This document shows positions 26,024 through 35,232 of a DNA stretch of 64,000 nucleotides, in pieces (position 1 is the stretch's first letter; every line of letters starts with the position of its first letter). The notes below the pieces were generated by a model, which saw only the letters and a program-made list of their open reading frames with translations, did not search any database and had not been told where the DNA came from. A program made the position numbers and the translations under genes. The DNA is taken from the NCBI RefSeq assembly GCF_004217495.1, contig NZ_SHLC01000001.1:3534001-3598000 (forward strand), in the 5' to 3' direction. This DNA comes from Microterricola gilva (GTDB lineage: Bacteria; Actinomycetota; Actinomycetes; Actinomycetales; Microbacteriaceae).

Positions 26024-26422
26024 ATGCCAATTGAACGGATCCGCCCAGATGGCCTCGTGCACAGCCCGGCCTTCAGCCACGTCGCGGTCGTGCCGGCCGG
26101 TGCGACCACGATCTACGTCGGTGGCCAGAACGCCGTCGACGCCGACGGCGCACTCGTCGGTGGGGATGACGTCGCCGCGCAGTCCATTCGTGCGCTCGCA
26201 AACGTCAAGACGGCCCTGGCCGCGGCCGGCGCCACCGTCGACGATGTCGTGCAGTGGACGGTGCTCTTCGTCGACGGGGTCGATATCGCCGCAGCCTACG
26301 GAGCAATCGCGTCCGATCTCGCCACCGAGGAGCCGGGGCTGGTGACCGGGGCTCGCGTGTCCGGTCTCGCCGTCCCCGGCGCGCTCGTCGAGATCGCGGC
26401 GATCGCCGCGCGGATTGACTGA
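26024..26422 (+). CDS. RidA family protein
   Basis: 132-residue member of the RidA/YjgF/UK114 family. RidA hydrolyses reactive enamine/imine intermediates released by PLP dehydratases. Visible blocks are HSPAFSHVAVV, YVGGQNAVDADG, VDDVVQWTVLFVDG and the C-terminal VPGALVEIAAIAA. The conserved Arg of canonical RidA near the end of the fourth strand is not clearly kept, so it may be a paralogue. The next gene is a serine/threonine dehydratase, the enzyme type whose products RidA detoxifies. Confidence 0.85.
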   Translation: MPIERIRPDGLVHSPAFSHVAVVPAGATTIYVGGQNAVDADGALVGGDDVAAQSIRALANVKTALAAAGATVDDVVQWTVLFVDGVDIAAAYGAIASDLATEEPGLVTGARVSGLAVPGALVEIAAIAARID

Positions 26423-26503
26423 CGGCCGATCCCGCCGAGACCGCACCGGAGTCCTCCCTGCGCCGGATGCCATGATTGATCTTTCATCGACCGGAGGGCA
26501 CCC

Positions 26504-27439
26504 GTGATCACGCGCCACGATGTTCAGGCCGCCGAGCGCCGCACCCGCGGTTTCGTGCGGCGCACGCCGACGTTCCACGCCACAGAGACACTCTCGTTCA
26601 AGCTCGAGTTCCTGCAGCACACCGGGACCTTCAAGGCCCGCGGGGCGTTCAACCGCCAGCTCGCGGCCCGGGAACACGGCGAGCTGGATGCCGGGATCGG
26701 CATCGTTGTGGCATCCGGAGGCAATGCAGGCATCGCGAACGCCTACGCGGCGCGAGAGTTGGGCGTTCCGGCAACGGTGTTCGTTCCCGAGACCGCGCCG
26801 GCCGTGAAGGTGGCACTGCTGCACAGCCTCGGCGCGACGGTCGTGCAGACCGGTCGGGAGTACGTTGAGGCCTTCGAGGCGGCGACCGCCTTTGCCGCGG
26901 AGCGCGGCGCGCTGTTCTGTCACGCCTACGATCAGCCGGAGATCGCCGCCGGCGCAGGGGTGCTGGCCGAGGAGCTGCTCGCCGACGACCCGAGCATTGA
27001 AACGATTCTTGTGGCCGTCGGAGGTGGCGGGCTGCTCGCCGGCGTGCTCGCCGCGGTCGCCGGCCGGGCACACGTCGTGGCCGTCGAACCGGAGCGGGCG
27101 CCAACGCTGCATGCCGCGCTGGCGGCTGGCACCCCGGTCAACGTCGAGGTAGGCGGCGTTGCCGCGGATTCGCTCGGCGCCCGGCGTGTCGGGGAGATCG
27201 GATTCGCGGCGGCCAGCGCGGCGGGGGGAACGGGTCTCAGCAGTGTTCTCGTGAGCGATCCGGACATCGTGGCGGCCCGCACCGCGCTGTGGAGTGACTA
27301 CCGCATCCCCAGCGAGTACGGAGCGGCCGCCGCGGCGGCCGCCCTGGCATCCGGGGCCTACCGCCCACGCTCGGGCGAGCGCATCGCCGTGATCGTCTGC
27401 GGAGCGAACACCGACCCCGGATCCCTCGTCGGCGGTTAG
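26504..27439 (+). CDS. PLP-dependent serine/threonine dehydratase
   Basis: 311-residue fold-type II PLP enzyme that would deaminate serine or threonine to a 2-oxoacid. The PLP lysine is in GTFKARGAFNR (about residue 46). The substrate loop is ASGGNAGIANAYA, and the phosphate-binding glycine loop is VGGGGLLAGVLA (about 169-180). It lacks the C-terminal ACT regulatory domain of biosynthetic IlvA, so it is a short catabolic-type or serine racemase-like enzyme. GGAGG lies 6 bases before GTG 26504. 81 bases separate it from the RidA gene. Confidence 0.88.
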   Translation: MITRHDVQAAERRTRGFVRRTPTFHATETLSFKLEFLQHTGTFKARGAFNRQLAAREHGELDAGIGIVVASGGNAGIANAYAARELGVPATVFVPETAPAVKVALLHSLGATVVQTGREYVEAFEAATAFAAERGALFCHAYDQPEIAAGAGVLAEELLADDPSIETILVAVGGGGLLAGVLAAVAGRAHVVAVEPERAPTLHAALAAGTPVNVEVGGVAADSLGARRVGEIGFAAASAAGGTGLSSVLVSDPDIVAARTALWSDYRIPSEYGAAAAAAALASGAYRPRSGERIAVIVCGANTDPGSLVGG

Positions 27440-27684
27440 CGTCTAGCGTCGGTGACCCGCTTGCGCGCAGTCCCTGCGCGCTCGCAATCGCACAGCTCTC
27501 GTTCACTTCTCGCGCGCATTTCAGTGGATTTTCGCGCCTCAGACGCGTGATTCCGCAGTTTCTGAGGTGTTCTCACAACGAGATGCATTGCGGAGCTCGG
27601 ATCGCGCAGAAAGCCGTGTCAGGGCCTGATGAGAGGCTGTTTTCAACGAGGAAACCCCGCTCGATCAGCGAAGGTGGTGACGCG

Positions 27685-29079
27685 ATGAATGAGGCACTGA
27701 AAGCACTCAATGACACCGTCGCCGAGCTGACGAGCGTCTGGGAGAGTGCCACGTGCACTCCCGCCGCCCACCTCGCGGCCGAGCACATGGGCCGACGGGT
27801 GGAGGCGGAGCTGGAGAGCATGCCGGATGACGGCCTCCTCGCCGCCGTCGAGAGGCTGCAGTGCGTGGCGCGCGCAGTCGACACGCTCCGGGTGCGGGCC
27901 GCGGCCGAATTCGGTCGCCGCTCTCGTCCCGAGCTCGGGCCGGACCGGCTCAGTGCGAAGCAGGGCGCCACCTCGACACCGGGCCTGCTGGCAGATGTGA
28001 TGCGGGTGCCGATCGGTGAGGCGGCGAAACTGCAACGTCTGGGCGAACGCACCGCCACCGGCCTCAGCTTCACCGGCGCCGTCATCCAAGCCCCGTTCCC
28101 CGCCGTGGCGGCCGCACTGGCCGAACACCGCATCGGCACCGATGCGGCGGCCCTCATCGTGCGCATGCTCGAAGCGGTTGCACCCCGCGCAGACCACGAA
28201 CACCTGCGGGTTGCTGAAGACTCCCTTGTCGCTGCCTCCGAGACGCTGACCGTAGCCGACATCGCCGCGCTGTGCCGGCTCTGGCGCGATCGCCTCGACC
28301 AAGACGGCGTGCGACCCCGCGAAGAGGAGCTGCGCCACCAACGGGCACTGACGAAGCGCATCACCGCGGACGGCATGATCGAATTGCACGCCAGCTGCGA
28401 CCCGGAAAGCGGCGGTGTGCTCCTCACCGCGATCGACGCCATCGTCAGCGCCCAACTGCACGCGAACCGGGACAACCTCGACCCCGCACTCGTCGACGGT
28501 CGCGACATCGCCGCCATGCGGCTGGACGCCCTCGTTGACATTGCCCGGCACGGACTCGGGTGCGAGAGCGCCCTGCCCGCCTTGAGCAGCGCGACCCTGA
28601 TGGTCACCATGACCCTGGCCGAACTCAGCAGCGGCATCGGCGCCGCCCGCATCGACGGCGTGGCCGAGTGCATCTCCGCCTCCAGCGCGCGACGGCTGGC
28701 CGCCAGTGCCGACCTCATCCCCGCCGTGCTCGGCGGCGAGGGCGAGGTGCTGGACTTGGGACTCACCCGGCGCCACTTCAACCGCGCCCAACGCCGAGCG
28801 CTCGCCCTCCGCGACGGTGGCTGCGCCTGGCCCGGCTGCCCACACCCGCCCAGCTTCACCCAGGCCCACCACATCCGCTGGTGGAAACGGGACACAGGGC
28901 CAACCGACCTGGGCAACGGGATCCTGCTCTGCAGCGGCCACCACCACCGAATACACCATGACGGCTGGCAGATCGAGATCAGACACAATGTGCCCTGGTT
29001 CATCCCGCCACCCAACGTAGACCCGGCACGAACTCCCCGCCGCGGAGGACGCATCCAGATCGAACCACTCGCGGCATAG
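27685..29079 (+). CDS. HNH endonuclease with DUF222 (13E12 family)
   Basis: 464-residue protein of the 13E12-repeat family, present in many copies in actinobacteria. The N-terminal DUF222 region (about 10-330) is helical, with MNEALKALNDTVAEL at the start. The C-terminal HNH motif (about 382-430) shows CAWPGC, QAHHIRWW and LCSGHHHRIHH, with the Cys pairs and His of a zinc-containing HNH nuclease. AAGGTGG upstream supports ATG 27685. Spread of this family suggests mobility, but no other mobile gene lies nearby. Function unproven. Confidence 0.92.
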   Translation: MNEALKALNDTVAELTSVWESATCTPAAHLAAEHMGRRVEAELESMPDDGLLAAVERLQCVARAVDTLRVRAAAEFGRRSRPELGPDRLSAKQGATSTPGLLADVMRVPIGEAAKLQRLGERTATGLSFTGAVIQAPFPAVAAALAEHRIGTDAAALIVRMLEAVAPRADHEHLRVAEDSLVAASETLTVADIAALCRLWRDRLDQDGVRPREEELRHQRALTKRITADGMIELHASCDPESGGVLLTAIDAIVSAQLHANRDNLDPALVDGRDIAAMRLDALVDIARHGLGCESALPALSSATLMVTMTLAELSSGIGAARIDGVAECISASSARRLAASADLIPAVLGGEGEVLDLGLTRRHFNRAQRRALALRDGGCAWPGCPHPPSFTQAHHIRWWKRDTGPTDLGNGILLCSGHHHRIHHDGWQIEIRHNVPWFIPPPNVDPARTPRRGGRIQIEPLAA

Positions 29080-29151
29080 CCAGGCAGTTCTCTACGCCGG
29101 TCGTTCATCGAAGGGGCCGGTGAAGGAGCTCGCGGATTCCTTCCGCAGGGC

Positions 29152-29183
29152 ATACCCCGTTCTTCGAAGTGAACAGGGGATAT
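29152..29183. terminator. Probable bidirectional terminator between convergent genes
   Basis: CCCCGTTC (29155-29162) and GAACAGGGG (29171-29179) pair with one bulge, inside flanking ATA/TAT. Lies between the HNH gene and the convergent HxlR gene. Confidence 0.5.
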
Positions 29184-29196
29184 CAGCCGAAGGACG

Positions 29197-29583
29197 TTAA
29201 GAGACCGCGGCCCCGAGCGCGTTCGCGCCGGCATCGGCATCGGTGCGCCATTTCGTGCCCCAGCGCACGAGCGGGTGTAGCACCGCGATGAGTTCGCGGC
29301 CGGCCGGGCTCAGGCGATAGCGCACCTGCACCGGCGTCGTCGGCGTCACCTCGCGGAGCATCAGCCCCTCCTGCTCGAGTTCCTTGAGTCGCACCGAGAG
29401 CATGCGGTCGGAAATGCCGTCAACGAGGGCGCGGTACTCGGAGAAGCGCTCGGCGCCACGGGCGCCGGCGAGCAGGATCGAGGCCGTCCACTTGCGCCCG
29501 GCGATCTCGGCGGCCATCTGGAAGCGGCGGCACTCGGCGTCGTCGATGTGCTCGCCGTAGAGGGAGGTCAGCTCGGTATCCAC
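29197..29583 (-). CDS. HxlR-family transcriptional regulator
   Basis: 128-residue winged-helix regulator. HxlR proteins are dimeric and often respond to electrophiles or redox. The helix-turn-helix core is visible: GRKWTASILLAGARGAERFS, then ISDRMLSVRLKELEQEGL and the wing VRYRLSPAGREL. A single Cys near residue 18 (DDAECRRFQM) is at the place where several HxlR sensors have their reactive cysteine. Divergent from the LLM oxidoreductase pair, with 147 bases between, so it probably controls that pair. Confidence 0.9.
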   Translation of the reverse strand: MDTELTSLYGEHIDDAECRRFQMAAEIAGRKWTASILLAGARGAERFSEYRALVDGISDRMLSVRLKELEQEGLMLREVTPTTPVQVRYRLSPAGRELIAVLHPLVRWGTKWRTDADAGANALGAAVS

Positions 29584-29730
29584 TTACTAATGATAAGTGA
29601 CTTACCGGCCCTTCGCCAAAAGCGCGCCCGGTGCCCACGATAGGAGAACGAGAGCACGACTCCCAGACCCGCTCGCATCCGAGCCGGCGTCCTGATCTCA
29701 GTGAATGCACCCGCAATGGAAGGAGCACCG

Positions 29731-30765
29731 ATGGAACTCGGCGTCTACAGCTTCGGCAGCCTCGCTCGCGACCCGCAGAGCGGCGAGCTTGTGAGCACGG
29801 CCCAGTCCACCCGCAATCTGCTCGAAGCGATTCGCGTGGCCGATGAGGTGGGCCTCGACTACTTCGGCATCGGTGAGCACCACACCCGCGAGATGCCGGC
29901 ATCGGCAGCGGCCACGATTCTGGCGGCCGCCGCAACCGTCACCGAGAACATCACCCTGGCCAGTGCCGTCACCGTGCTCAGCACCGATGACCCGGTGCGC
30001 GTCTTCCAGCAGTTCGCGACCGTCGATGCACTGAGCAACGGCCGCGCGGAGATCACGGCGGGCCGTGGATCGTCGACCGAGTCGTTCCCGCTGTTCGGCT
30101 ACAGCCTGAACGACTACGACACGCTGTACGCCGAGAAGCTCGAGCTGCTGCTCGCGATCAACGCCAGCGAGCGCGTCACCTGGAACGGCACGACCCGAGC
30201 AGCGCTGCACGACGCCGTCGTGGTTCCGCGACCGGATGCCGGCAGCCTGCCGATCTGGCTCGGCACGGGCGGCAACCCCTCCTCCTCTGTGCGCGCCGGC
30301 CTGCTCGGCCTGCCGATCGCCTACGGCATCATCGGCGGCGTCCCTGCCCGCTTCGCGCCGCTCACCGAGCTCTACCGCAACACGGCCAGGGCGAACGGGA
30401 TGGCCGAGGCCGACATCAATGTGTCGGTCGGGAGCCCCGGCTACATCGGCGAGACCGGTGCCGCCGCCCGCGACGACTTCTGGCCGCACTGGCACAACAC
30501 AATGGGCGTCATCGGATCGCAGCGAGGCTTCGCGGCGCCGTCGCGCCTCTCCTACGACCGCGACACGGCGGCCGGCGGCGCGCTCTTCGTCGGATCGCCC
30601 GAGGAGATCGCCGAGCGCATCGTGAGCCTGCACGGCAGCCTCGGCCACATGCGACACTTCCTCCAGATGGACTTCGGCGACATGCCGCAGCAGCAGCTGT
30701 TGCGCTCGATCGAGCTGCTCGGCACCACGGTCAAGCCCCTCGTCGACGCGGCGCTCCGCGCATGA
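29731..30765 (+). CDS. LLM-class flavin-dependent oxidoreductase
   Basis: 344-residue bacterial luciferase-like monooxygenase (TIM barrel using FMN or F420). ATG 29731 has AAGGAG 6 bases upstream; MELGVYSFG is the first strand. Visible are DYFGIGEHHTREMPAS, ITLASAVTVLSTDDPVRVFQ, GRAEITAGRGSS, and the C-terminal SPEEIAERIVSLHGSLGHMR. These match the group that includes alkanal-type and MsnO8-like oxidases. Substrate unknown. Its stop overlaps the start of the next gene (ATGA), an NADP-binding protein. Confidence 0.9.
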   Translation: MELGVYSFGSLARDPQSGELVSTAQSTRNLLEAIRVADEVGLDYFGIGEHHTREMPASAAATILAAAATVTENITLASAVTVLSTDDPVRVFQQFATVDALSNGRAEITAGRGSSTESFPLFGYSLNDYDTLYAEKLELLLAINASERVTWNGTTRAALHDAVVVPRPDAGSLPIWLGTGGNPSSSVRAGLLGLPIAYGIIGGVPARFAPLTELYRNTARANGMAEADINVSVGSPGYIGETGAAARDDFWPHWHNTMGVIGSQRGFAAPSRLSYDRDTAAGGALFVGSPEEIAERIVSLHGSLGHMRHFLQMDFGDMPQQQLLRSIELLGTTVKPLVDAALRA

Positions 30766-31406
30766 CGACGATCGGGATAATCGGCGCGGGCAAGGTCGGA
30801 ACCGCCGTCGCCCAGCTCGCGCTCGCGGCCGGCGACGAGGTGCTCATCGCCGGCTCGCCGAACGCCCTGTTCCTCGAGCAGATCCTCGCGATGACGGCGC
30901 CGGGAGCCCGGGTCGCCAGCCTGGACGAACTCGCGGCCACCGCCGAGCTCACCGTGCTCGCCGTGCCGTTCGGCAAGATCGACACCGTTGACCTGGAACG
31001 ATTCACCGGGGCGGTCGTCGTGGACGCAGCCAACCACTGGGAGCCCGTCGACGGAACGCCGAAGATCCTGATCGGGGCCGGGGCGCTCAGCACGAGCGAG
31101 GTCGTGCAGCGCCGGCATCCCGGTGTGCGCCTGGTCAAGTCGCTGAATCACCTCGGCTACCACGACATGGATACCGACGCCGCGCCGGTCGGCGCGCCCA
31201 GACGCCGTGCTGTCGCCGTGGCCGGCGATGACGCGGAGGCGAGCGGCCGCGTCGCGGCGTTCCTCGACCGCATCGGCTTCGACCCCGTGCACATCGGCAC
31301 CCTGGCCGCCGGCGGTGTGCTGCAGCCGGGCGAGGAGCTCTTCGGGCGCTTCGTGCAGCGCGCGGAACTGCTCGCCGCCGCTGGGCTCGAGGGACTCGCC
31401 GCGTAG
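30762..31406 (+). CDS. NADPH-dependent F420 reductase-like NAD(P)-binding protein
   Basis: 214-residue Rossmann-fold protein of the NADPH-F420 oxidoreductase/NADP_F420-binding family. The dinucleotide motif IGIIGAGKVGTAVAQL opens the protein; LAVPFGKID and VKSLNHLGYHDM follow as in family members. It would supply reduced F420, or reduce a related cofactor, for the overlapping LLM oxidoreductase. That functional link is inferred from the 4-base overlap. A large inverted repeat lies 34 bases downstream. Confidence 0.85.
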   Translation: MTTIGIIGAGKVGTAVAQLALAAGDEVLIAGSPNALFLEQILAMTAPGARVASLDELAATAELTVLAVPFGKIDTVDLERFTGAVVVDAANHWEPVDGTPKILIGAGALSTSEVVQRRHPGVRLVKSLNHLGYHDMDTDAAPVGAPRRRAVAVAGDDAEASGRVAAFLDRIGFDPVHIGTLAAGGVLQPGEELFGRFVQRAELLAAAGLEGLAA

Positions 31407-31439
31407 GCGCGGCCGGCGCACCGGCTCCCACGTGCGCAC

Positions 31440-31508
31440 GCTCGGAGATTCTCGCCGAATCGCCCCGACATGCCTCCCGAGCGGAACTTGTCGGGAGAAT
31501 CTCCGAGC
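31440..31508. terminator. 69-base double hairpin between F420 gene and pntA
   Basis: Outer arms GCTCGGAGATTCTC (31440-31453) and GAGAATCTCCGAGC (31495-31508) are perfectly complementary over 14 bp. Inside, CCCGACA (31464-31470) pairs with TGTCGGG (31489-31495). It could serve as a terminator for the upstream pair or as a REP-like element. Confidence 0.6.
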
Positions 31509-31634
31509 CGCAGTTCCGCGTTCGCCGGGTGGACGTGGCGTACACTCCGGGTAACGAGCTGCAGCACCGGTGCTGGAGCGTGCGGCATCCGCCCCACGCC
31601 GGCGTCGACTGCACCCGTGAGACGGGAGTCGGCG

Positions 31635-32786
31635 GTGAGAGTCGGAGTGTCGCGCGAGCGCCGAGACGGGGAGCGGCGCGTCGCCGCCACACCCGACTCG
31701 GTGCGCCAACTGATCGGCCTCGGCCTCGAGGTGCTCATCGAGAGCGGAGCAGGAACGGCGGCCGGGCACAGCGACCAGGCATACGCGGATGCCGGAGCCG
31801 AGCTCGTCGCCGAACTCGAGCTTGACGCGCTGGACGTTTACGCACACGTGCGGCCGCTCAGCCCCGAGACCGCCGCCCGCCTGCGCCGCGGAGCAGTGAC
31901 CGTCGGGCTCGCCTCGCCGGCGAGCGAGCTGCCAACCGTGCGCGCCCTCGCCGCGGCCGGCGTCACGGCCTTCGCGCTCGAGCTGGTCCCACGCATTTCC
32001 CGGGCGCAGTCGATGGACGCGCTCACCTCACAGGCGCTCATCGCCGGCTACCGGTCCGTGCTCGAGGCGGCGATGCGGCTGCCGCGATTCTTCCCTCTCT
32101 ACATGACGGCGGCCGGCACGATTCCGCCTGCGAGCGTTCTCGTGCTCGGCGCGGGGGTGGCCGGCCTGCAGGCGATCGGCACCGCGAAGCGCCTCGGTGC
32201 CCGCGTGTCGGCCAATGACGTGCGTCCGGCATCGGCCGACGAGGTCGCCTCGATGGGCGCCACCTTCATCTCGCTCGACCTCGAGGCCGCAGAGGCGAGC
32301 GGCGGCTACGCCAAGGAGCTCGGCGACGATCGGGCGGCCATGCAACGCGCCCTGCTCGCGCCGCACGTTGCGGCATCCGATGTGCTCATCACCACGGCGG
32401 CGATCCCCGGTCGCCCGGCGCCGCTGCTCGTGACCAGCCAGATGGTGGCGGCGATGCGCCCCGGCTCCGTGGTCATCGACCTGGCCGCGGAGAGCGGCGG
32501 CAACGTCGAGGGCACGGTGGCAGGCAGCGACGTGCTCGTGCCGACGGCCGATGGGGCGGGGACGGTGACACTCGTCGGGCTGAAGGATGCCGCATCCGCC
32601 ATGGCCTCCGATGCCTCACGGCTCTACGCCAAGAACGTCGCCAATCTGCTCGAGCTGATGACCGCCGACGGCGTCGTCGCCCCGGACTTCGCCGACGAGG
32701 TCGTCGCCGGCGCCTGCCTCACCGACGACGGGGTGGTGCGTCACGCGCCGACCGCCGCGGCAATCGAAGCGGAAGGAGCGGCCTGA
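31635..32786 (+). CDS. pntAA: NAD(P) transhydrogenase subunit alpha, part 1 (NAD-binding, domain I)
   Basis: 383-residue NAD(H)-binding domain I of the proton-translocating transhydrogenase, which makes NADPH from NADH using the proton gradient. GTG 31635 precedes RVGVSRERRDGERRVAATPD, the AlaDH/PNT N-terminal signature; an earlier in-frame GTG at 31617 is possible. The NAD fold has VLVLGAGVAGLQAIGTAKRL (about 166-185) and later DLAAESGGN. A TACACT -10-like box lies about 90 bases upstream. The stop overlaps pntAB by one base. Split alpha subunits are usual in actinobacteria. Confidence 0.94.
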   Translation: MRVGVSRERRDGERRVAATPDSVRQLIGLGLEVLIESGAGTAAGHSDQAYADAGAELVAELELDALDVYAHVRPLSPETAARLRRGAVTVGLASPASELPTVRALAAAGVTAFALELVPRISRAQSMDALTSQALIAGYRSVLEAAMRLPRFFPLYMTAAGTIPPASVLVLGAGVAGLQAIGTAKRLGARVSANDVRPASADEVASMGATFISLDLEAAEASGGYAKELGDDRAAMQRALLAPHVAASDVLITTAAIPGRPAPLLVTSQMVAAMRPGSVVIDLAAESGGNVEGTVAGSDVLVPTADGAGTVTLVGLKDAASAMASDASRLYAKNVANLLELMTADGVVAPDFADEVVAGACLTDDGVVRHAPTAAAIEAEGAA

Positions 32787-33118
32787 TGGACGGCATGGCC
32801 CTGTTGACGATCACGGTGTTGTCGGTGTTCGTCGGATTCGAGGTCGTCTCGAAGGTGTCGAGCACCCTGCACACGCCGCTCATGTCGGGGGCGAACGCGA
32901 TCCACGGCATCATCCTGGTCGGGGCGATCATCGTCGCCGGCCAGGCGGACGACGCGTGGATTCTCGCGGTCGCCCTGCTCGCCGTCGTGCTCGCCACCGC
33001 CAACCTCGTCGGCGGCTTCGTCGTGACAGACCGGATGCTCGAGATGTTCCGCGGGCGCAAGGCGCCGGCGACGGCACCCGGTCAGAATCCGACGAGCGGG
33101 AAGGAGGGCGGCCGATGA
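32786..33118 (+). CDS. pntAB: NAD(P) transhydrogenase subunit alpha, part 2 (membrane domain)
   Basis: 110-residue membrane part of the alpha subunit (domain II). Three hydrophobic helices are visible, starting with LTITVLSVFVGFEVVSKVS. The conserved THTP-like region appears as STLHTPLMSGANAIHGIILVG, and the third helix ends NLVGGFVVTDRMLEMF. Length is standard. Its start shares one base with the pntAA stop, and its stop overlaps pntB (ATGA), so the operon is tightly coupled. Confidence 0.95.
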   Translation: MDGMALLTITVLSVFVGFEVVSKVSSTLHTPLMSGANAIHGIILVGAIIVAGQADDAWILAVALLAVVLATANLVGGFVVTDRMLEMFRGRKAPATAPGQNPTSGKEGGR

Positions 33119-34488
33119 CGCTGCTCGACCCCACCTGGACAGCCCTGCTCTACCTGATCGCCGCCGTCTGCTTCATCCTCGCGCTGCGTGGGCTCGCCTC
33201 CCCGCGCAGCGCCCGCCGTGGCAACCTCATCGGTGCGGCCGGCGCGCTCATCGCGGTCATCACGGTGTTCCTCTCGACCCAGCTCGACAACATCCCCTGG
33301 ATCCTCGCCGCCATGGCCATCGGGTCCCTCATCGCCGCCCCGGTCTCGCGCCGAGTCAAGATGACCCAGATGCCCCAGCTCGTCGCCGCCTTCAACGGTG
33401 TCGGCGGTGGGGCGGCCGCTCTCGTCGCGCTGCTCGAATTGCCGCACAACGAGGACCCCTGGGTGCGTCTGGCGATCGTCTTCACGCTCGTGGTCGGTGC
33501 GGTCTCCTTCGCGGGCTCCGCGATCACCTTCGCCAAGCTGCAGGAGTTGATGACGACGCGCCCCGTGCTCTTCCCGGGCCTGCCCGTGCTCATGGGCCTC
33601 GTGCTGGTGCTCGCCGTCGTCGGCTCGTGGGTGACCATCGCGACGGGGTCGATCGGCATCGCCGTGGCGCTGCTCGGCGTCGGGCTCGTCGCCGGTGTGC
33701 TGCTCGTCCTGCCGGTCGGCGGTGCCGATGTTCCCATCGTGATCTCGCTGTTGAATGCTTTCACCGGCCTCGCCGTCGCGGCATCCGGCCTCGTTCTCGG
33801 CAACGTGCTGCTCGTCGTGGCCGGCACGCTCGTCGGTGCCAGCGGAACGATCCTGACCAGGGCGATGGCTGCCGCGATGGGGCGCGGGGTGGCCGGCATC
33901 CTGTTCGGTGCGTTCCGCGGCGGTTCGACGGCCGGGTCGACGACGCAGAGCGAGCGGCCCGTGCGATCCTCCAGCGCCGAGGACGTCGCCGTGCTGCTCG
34001 GCTACGCGCAGCGGGTCATCGTCGTTCCCGGCTACGGGCTCGCCGTCGCCCAGGGCCAGCACACCCTCGTCGAGCTCGTCACGGCGCTCGAGGCGCGCGG
34101 CATCGAGGTCGTCTACGCCATCCACCCGGTCGCCGGCCGGATGCCCGGCCACATGAACGTGCTGCTCGCCGAGGCGAACGTGCCATACGAGTCGCTCAAG
34201 GAGATGGCCGATGTGAACCCCGAGTTCAAGTTGACGGATGTCGCGCTCGTCGTCGGCGCGAACGACGTCGTCAACCCGGCCGCCAAGACCTCGCCCGGCT
34301 CACCGATCTACGGCATGCCCATCCTCGCGGTCGAAGACGCGAGGCAGGTCGTGTTCCTGAAACGCTCGATGCGGCCCGGCTTCGCCGGCATCGAGAACGA
34401 GTTGCTCTACGAACCGCAGACGACTCTGCTCTTCGGTGACGCCAAGGACTCGCTCGGCAAGATCCTGGCCGCGGTGAAGGCGCTGTGA
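33115..34488 (+). CDS. pntB: NAD(P) transhydrogenase subunit beta
   Basis: 457-residue beta subunit. The first about 270 residues are hydrophobic (about nine helices of domain II), followed by the NADP-binding domain III. The latter is recognised by VIVVPGYGLAVAQGQH (about 301-316), HPVAGRMPGHMNVLLAEA and VGANDVVNPAAKT. With PntAA and PntAB it forms the inner-membrane pump. AAGGAGGGC precedes ATG 33115 inside the end of pntAB. Confidence 0.95.
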   Translation: MTLLDPTWTALLYLIAAVCFILALRGLASPRSARRGNLIGAAGALIAVITVFLSTQLDNIPWILAAMAIGSLIAAPVSRRVKMTQMPQLVAAFNGVGGGAAALVALLELPHNEDPWVRLAIVFTLVVGAVSFAGSAITFAKLQELMTTRPVLFPGLPVLMGLVLVLAVVGSWVTIATGSIGIAVALLGVGLVAGVLLVLPVGGADVPIVISLLNAFTGLAVAASGLVLGNVLLVVAGTLVGASGTILTRAMAAAMGRGVAGILFGAFRGGSTAGSTTQSERPVRSSSAEDVAVLLGYAQRVIVVPGYGLAVAQGQHTLVELVTALEARGIEVVYAIHPVAGRMPGHMNVLLAEANVPYESLKEMADVNPEFKLTDVALVVGANDVVNPAAKTSPGSPIYGMPILAVEDARQVVFLKRSMRPGFAGIENELLYEPQTTLLFGDAKDSLGKILAAVKAL

Positions 34489-34581
34489 TGCGCCGCCGCG
34501 CGCGTCGAAGTCGGATGGTCGGGGGCATTGTATGGCGACGTAGACTGGAGGCATCCCCCCAGCAATGAAAGAGGTCGCAGC

Positions 34582-35232
34582 GTGACTCAGACTCGGGTTG
34601 CCGCAGCGCATACCTCGACCGAATGGTTCGTGCCACTCGGCCGGGCGATCCTGCTGGCCGTACCGGCCATCGCGATCACCTTCTCCGAGGACCATGGCCC
34701 GCGTTTCGGCCTCATCGTCTTCGGCATCTGGGCGCTCGTCAGCGGCCTCGTCGTCGGCGCGCTGAGCCTGCGCCTGCTCGGCGACCGTCTCAGCCGTCGC
34801 CTCTTCGCCACGAACGGCGTCATCAGCGCCGCGGCCGGCCTCGTCGCGCTCGGCCTCGTCGGGGCGCTCGGACCCGATGACGGGCTCGGCACCTTCCTCT
34901 TCATCGTCACCGTCTGGGCCGCCTGCACCGGCGTGCTCGAGTTCTACGCCGGCTGGCGTACCCGCACGACCCAGGCGGCATCACGCGACTGGCGCATGGC
35001 AGGCGGCCTGACCGTCATCCTCGCCCTCGTCCTCATGATCCTGCCCCCGCACGCCGTCGTCTCCGTCGGCCTGCTCGGCGCCTACTTCGCAATCCTCGCC
35101 GTGTTCCTCGGCATCGCCGCCTTCTCACTCAAGTGGGACTCGGCCGCCGTTGCCCGCGCGGACGACGCGCCGGCATCCGCAACGCCGACCACTCCTGCAC
35201 CCACCACTTCACCTGAATCGGATGCCTCGTGA
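34582..35232 (+). CDS. Integral membrane protein, HdeD/DUF308-like topology
   Basis: 216 residues from GTG 34582, with AAAGAGG 7 bases upstream. About six hydrophobic segments between residues 17 and 185, the order and Gly content recalling HdeD/DUF308 proteins (GLVALGLVGALG, ILALVLMILPPHAVVSVGLL). The C-terminus is a Pro/Thr/Ala-rich soluble tail. I do not assign a function. A TAGACT -10-like box lies about 45 bases upstream, so it has its own promoter. The stop overlaps the next start (GTGA). Confidence 0.75.
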   Translation: MTQTRVAAAHTSTEWFVPLGRAILLAVPAIAITFSEDHGPRFGLIVFGIWALVSGLVVGALSLRLLGDRLSRRLFATNGVISAAAGLVALGLVGALGPDDGLGTFLFIVTVWAACTGVLEFYAGWRTRTTQAASRDWRMAGGLTVILALVLMILPPHAVVSVGLLGAYFAILAVFLGIAAFSLKWDSAAVARADDAPASATPTTPAPTTSPESDAS

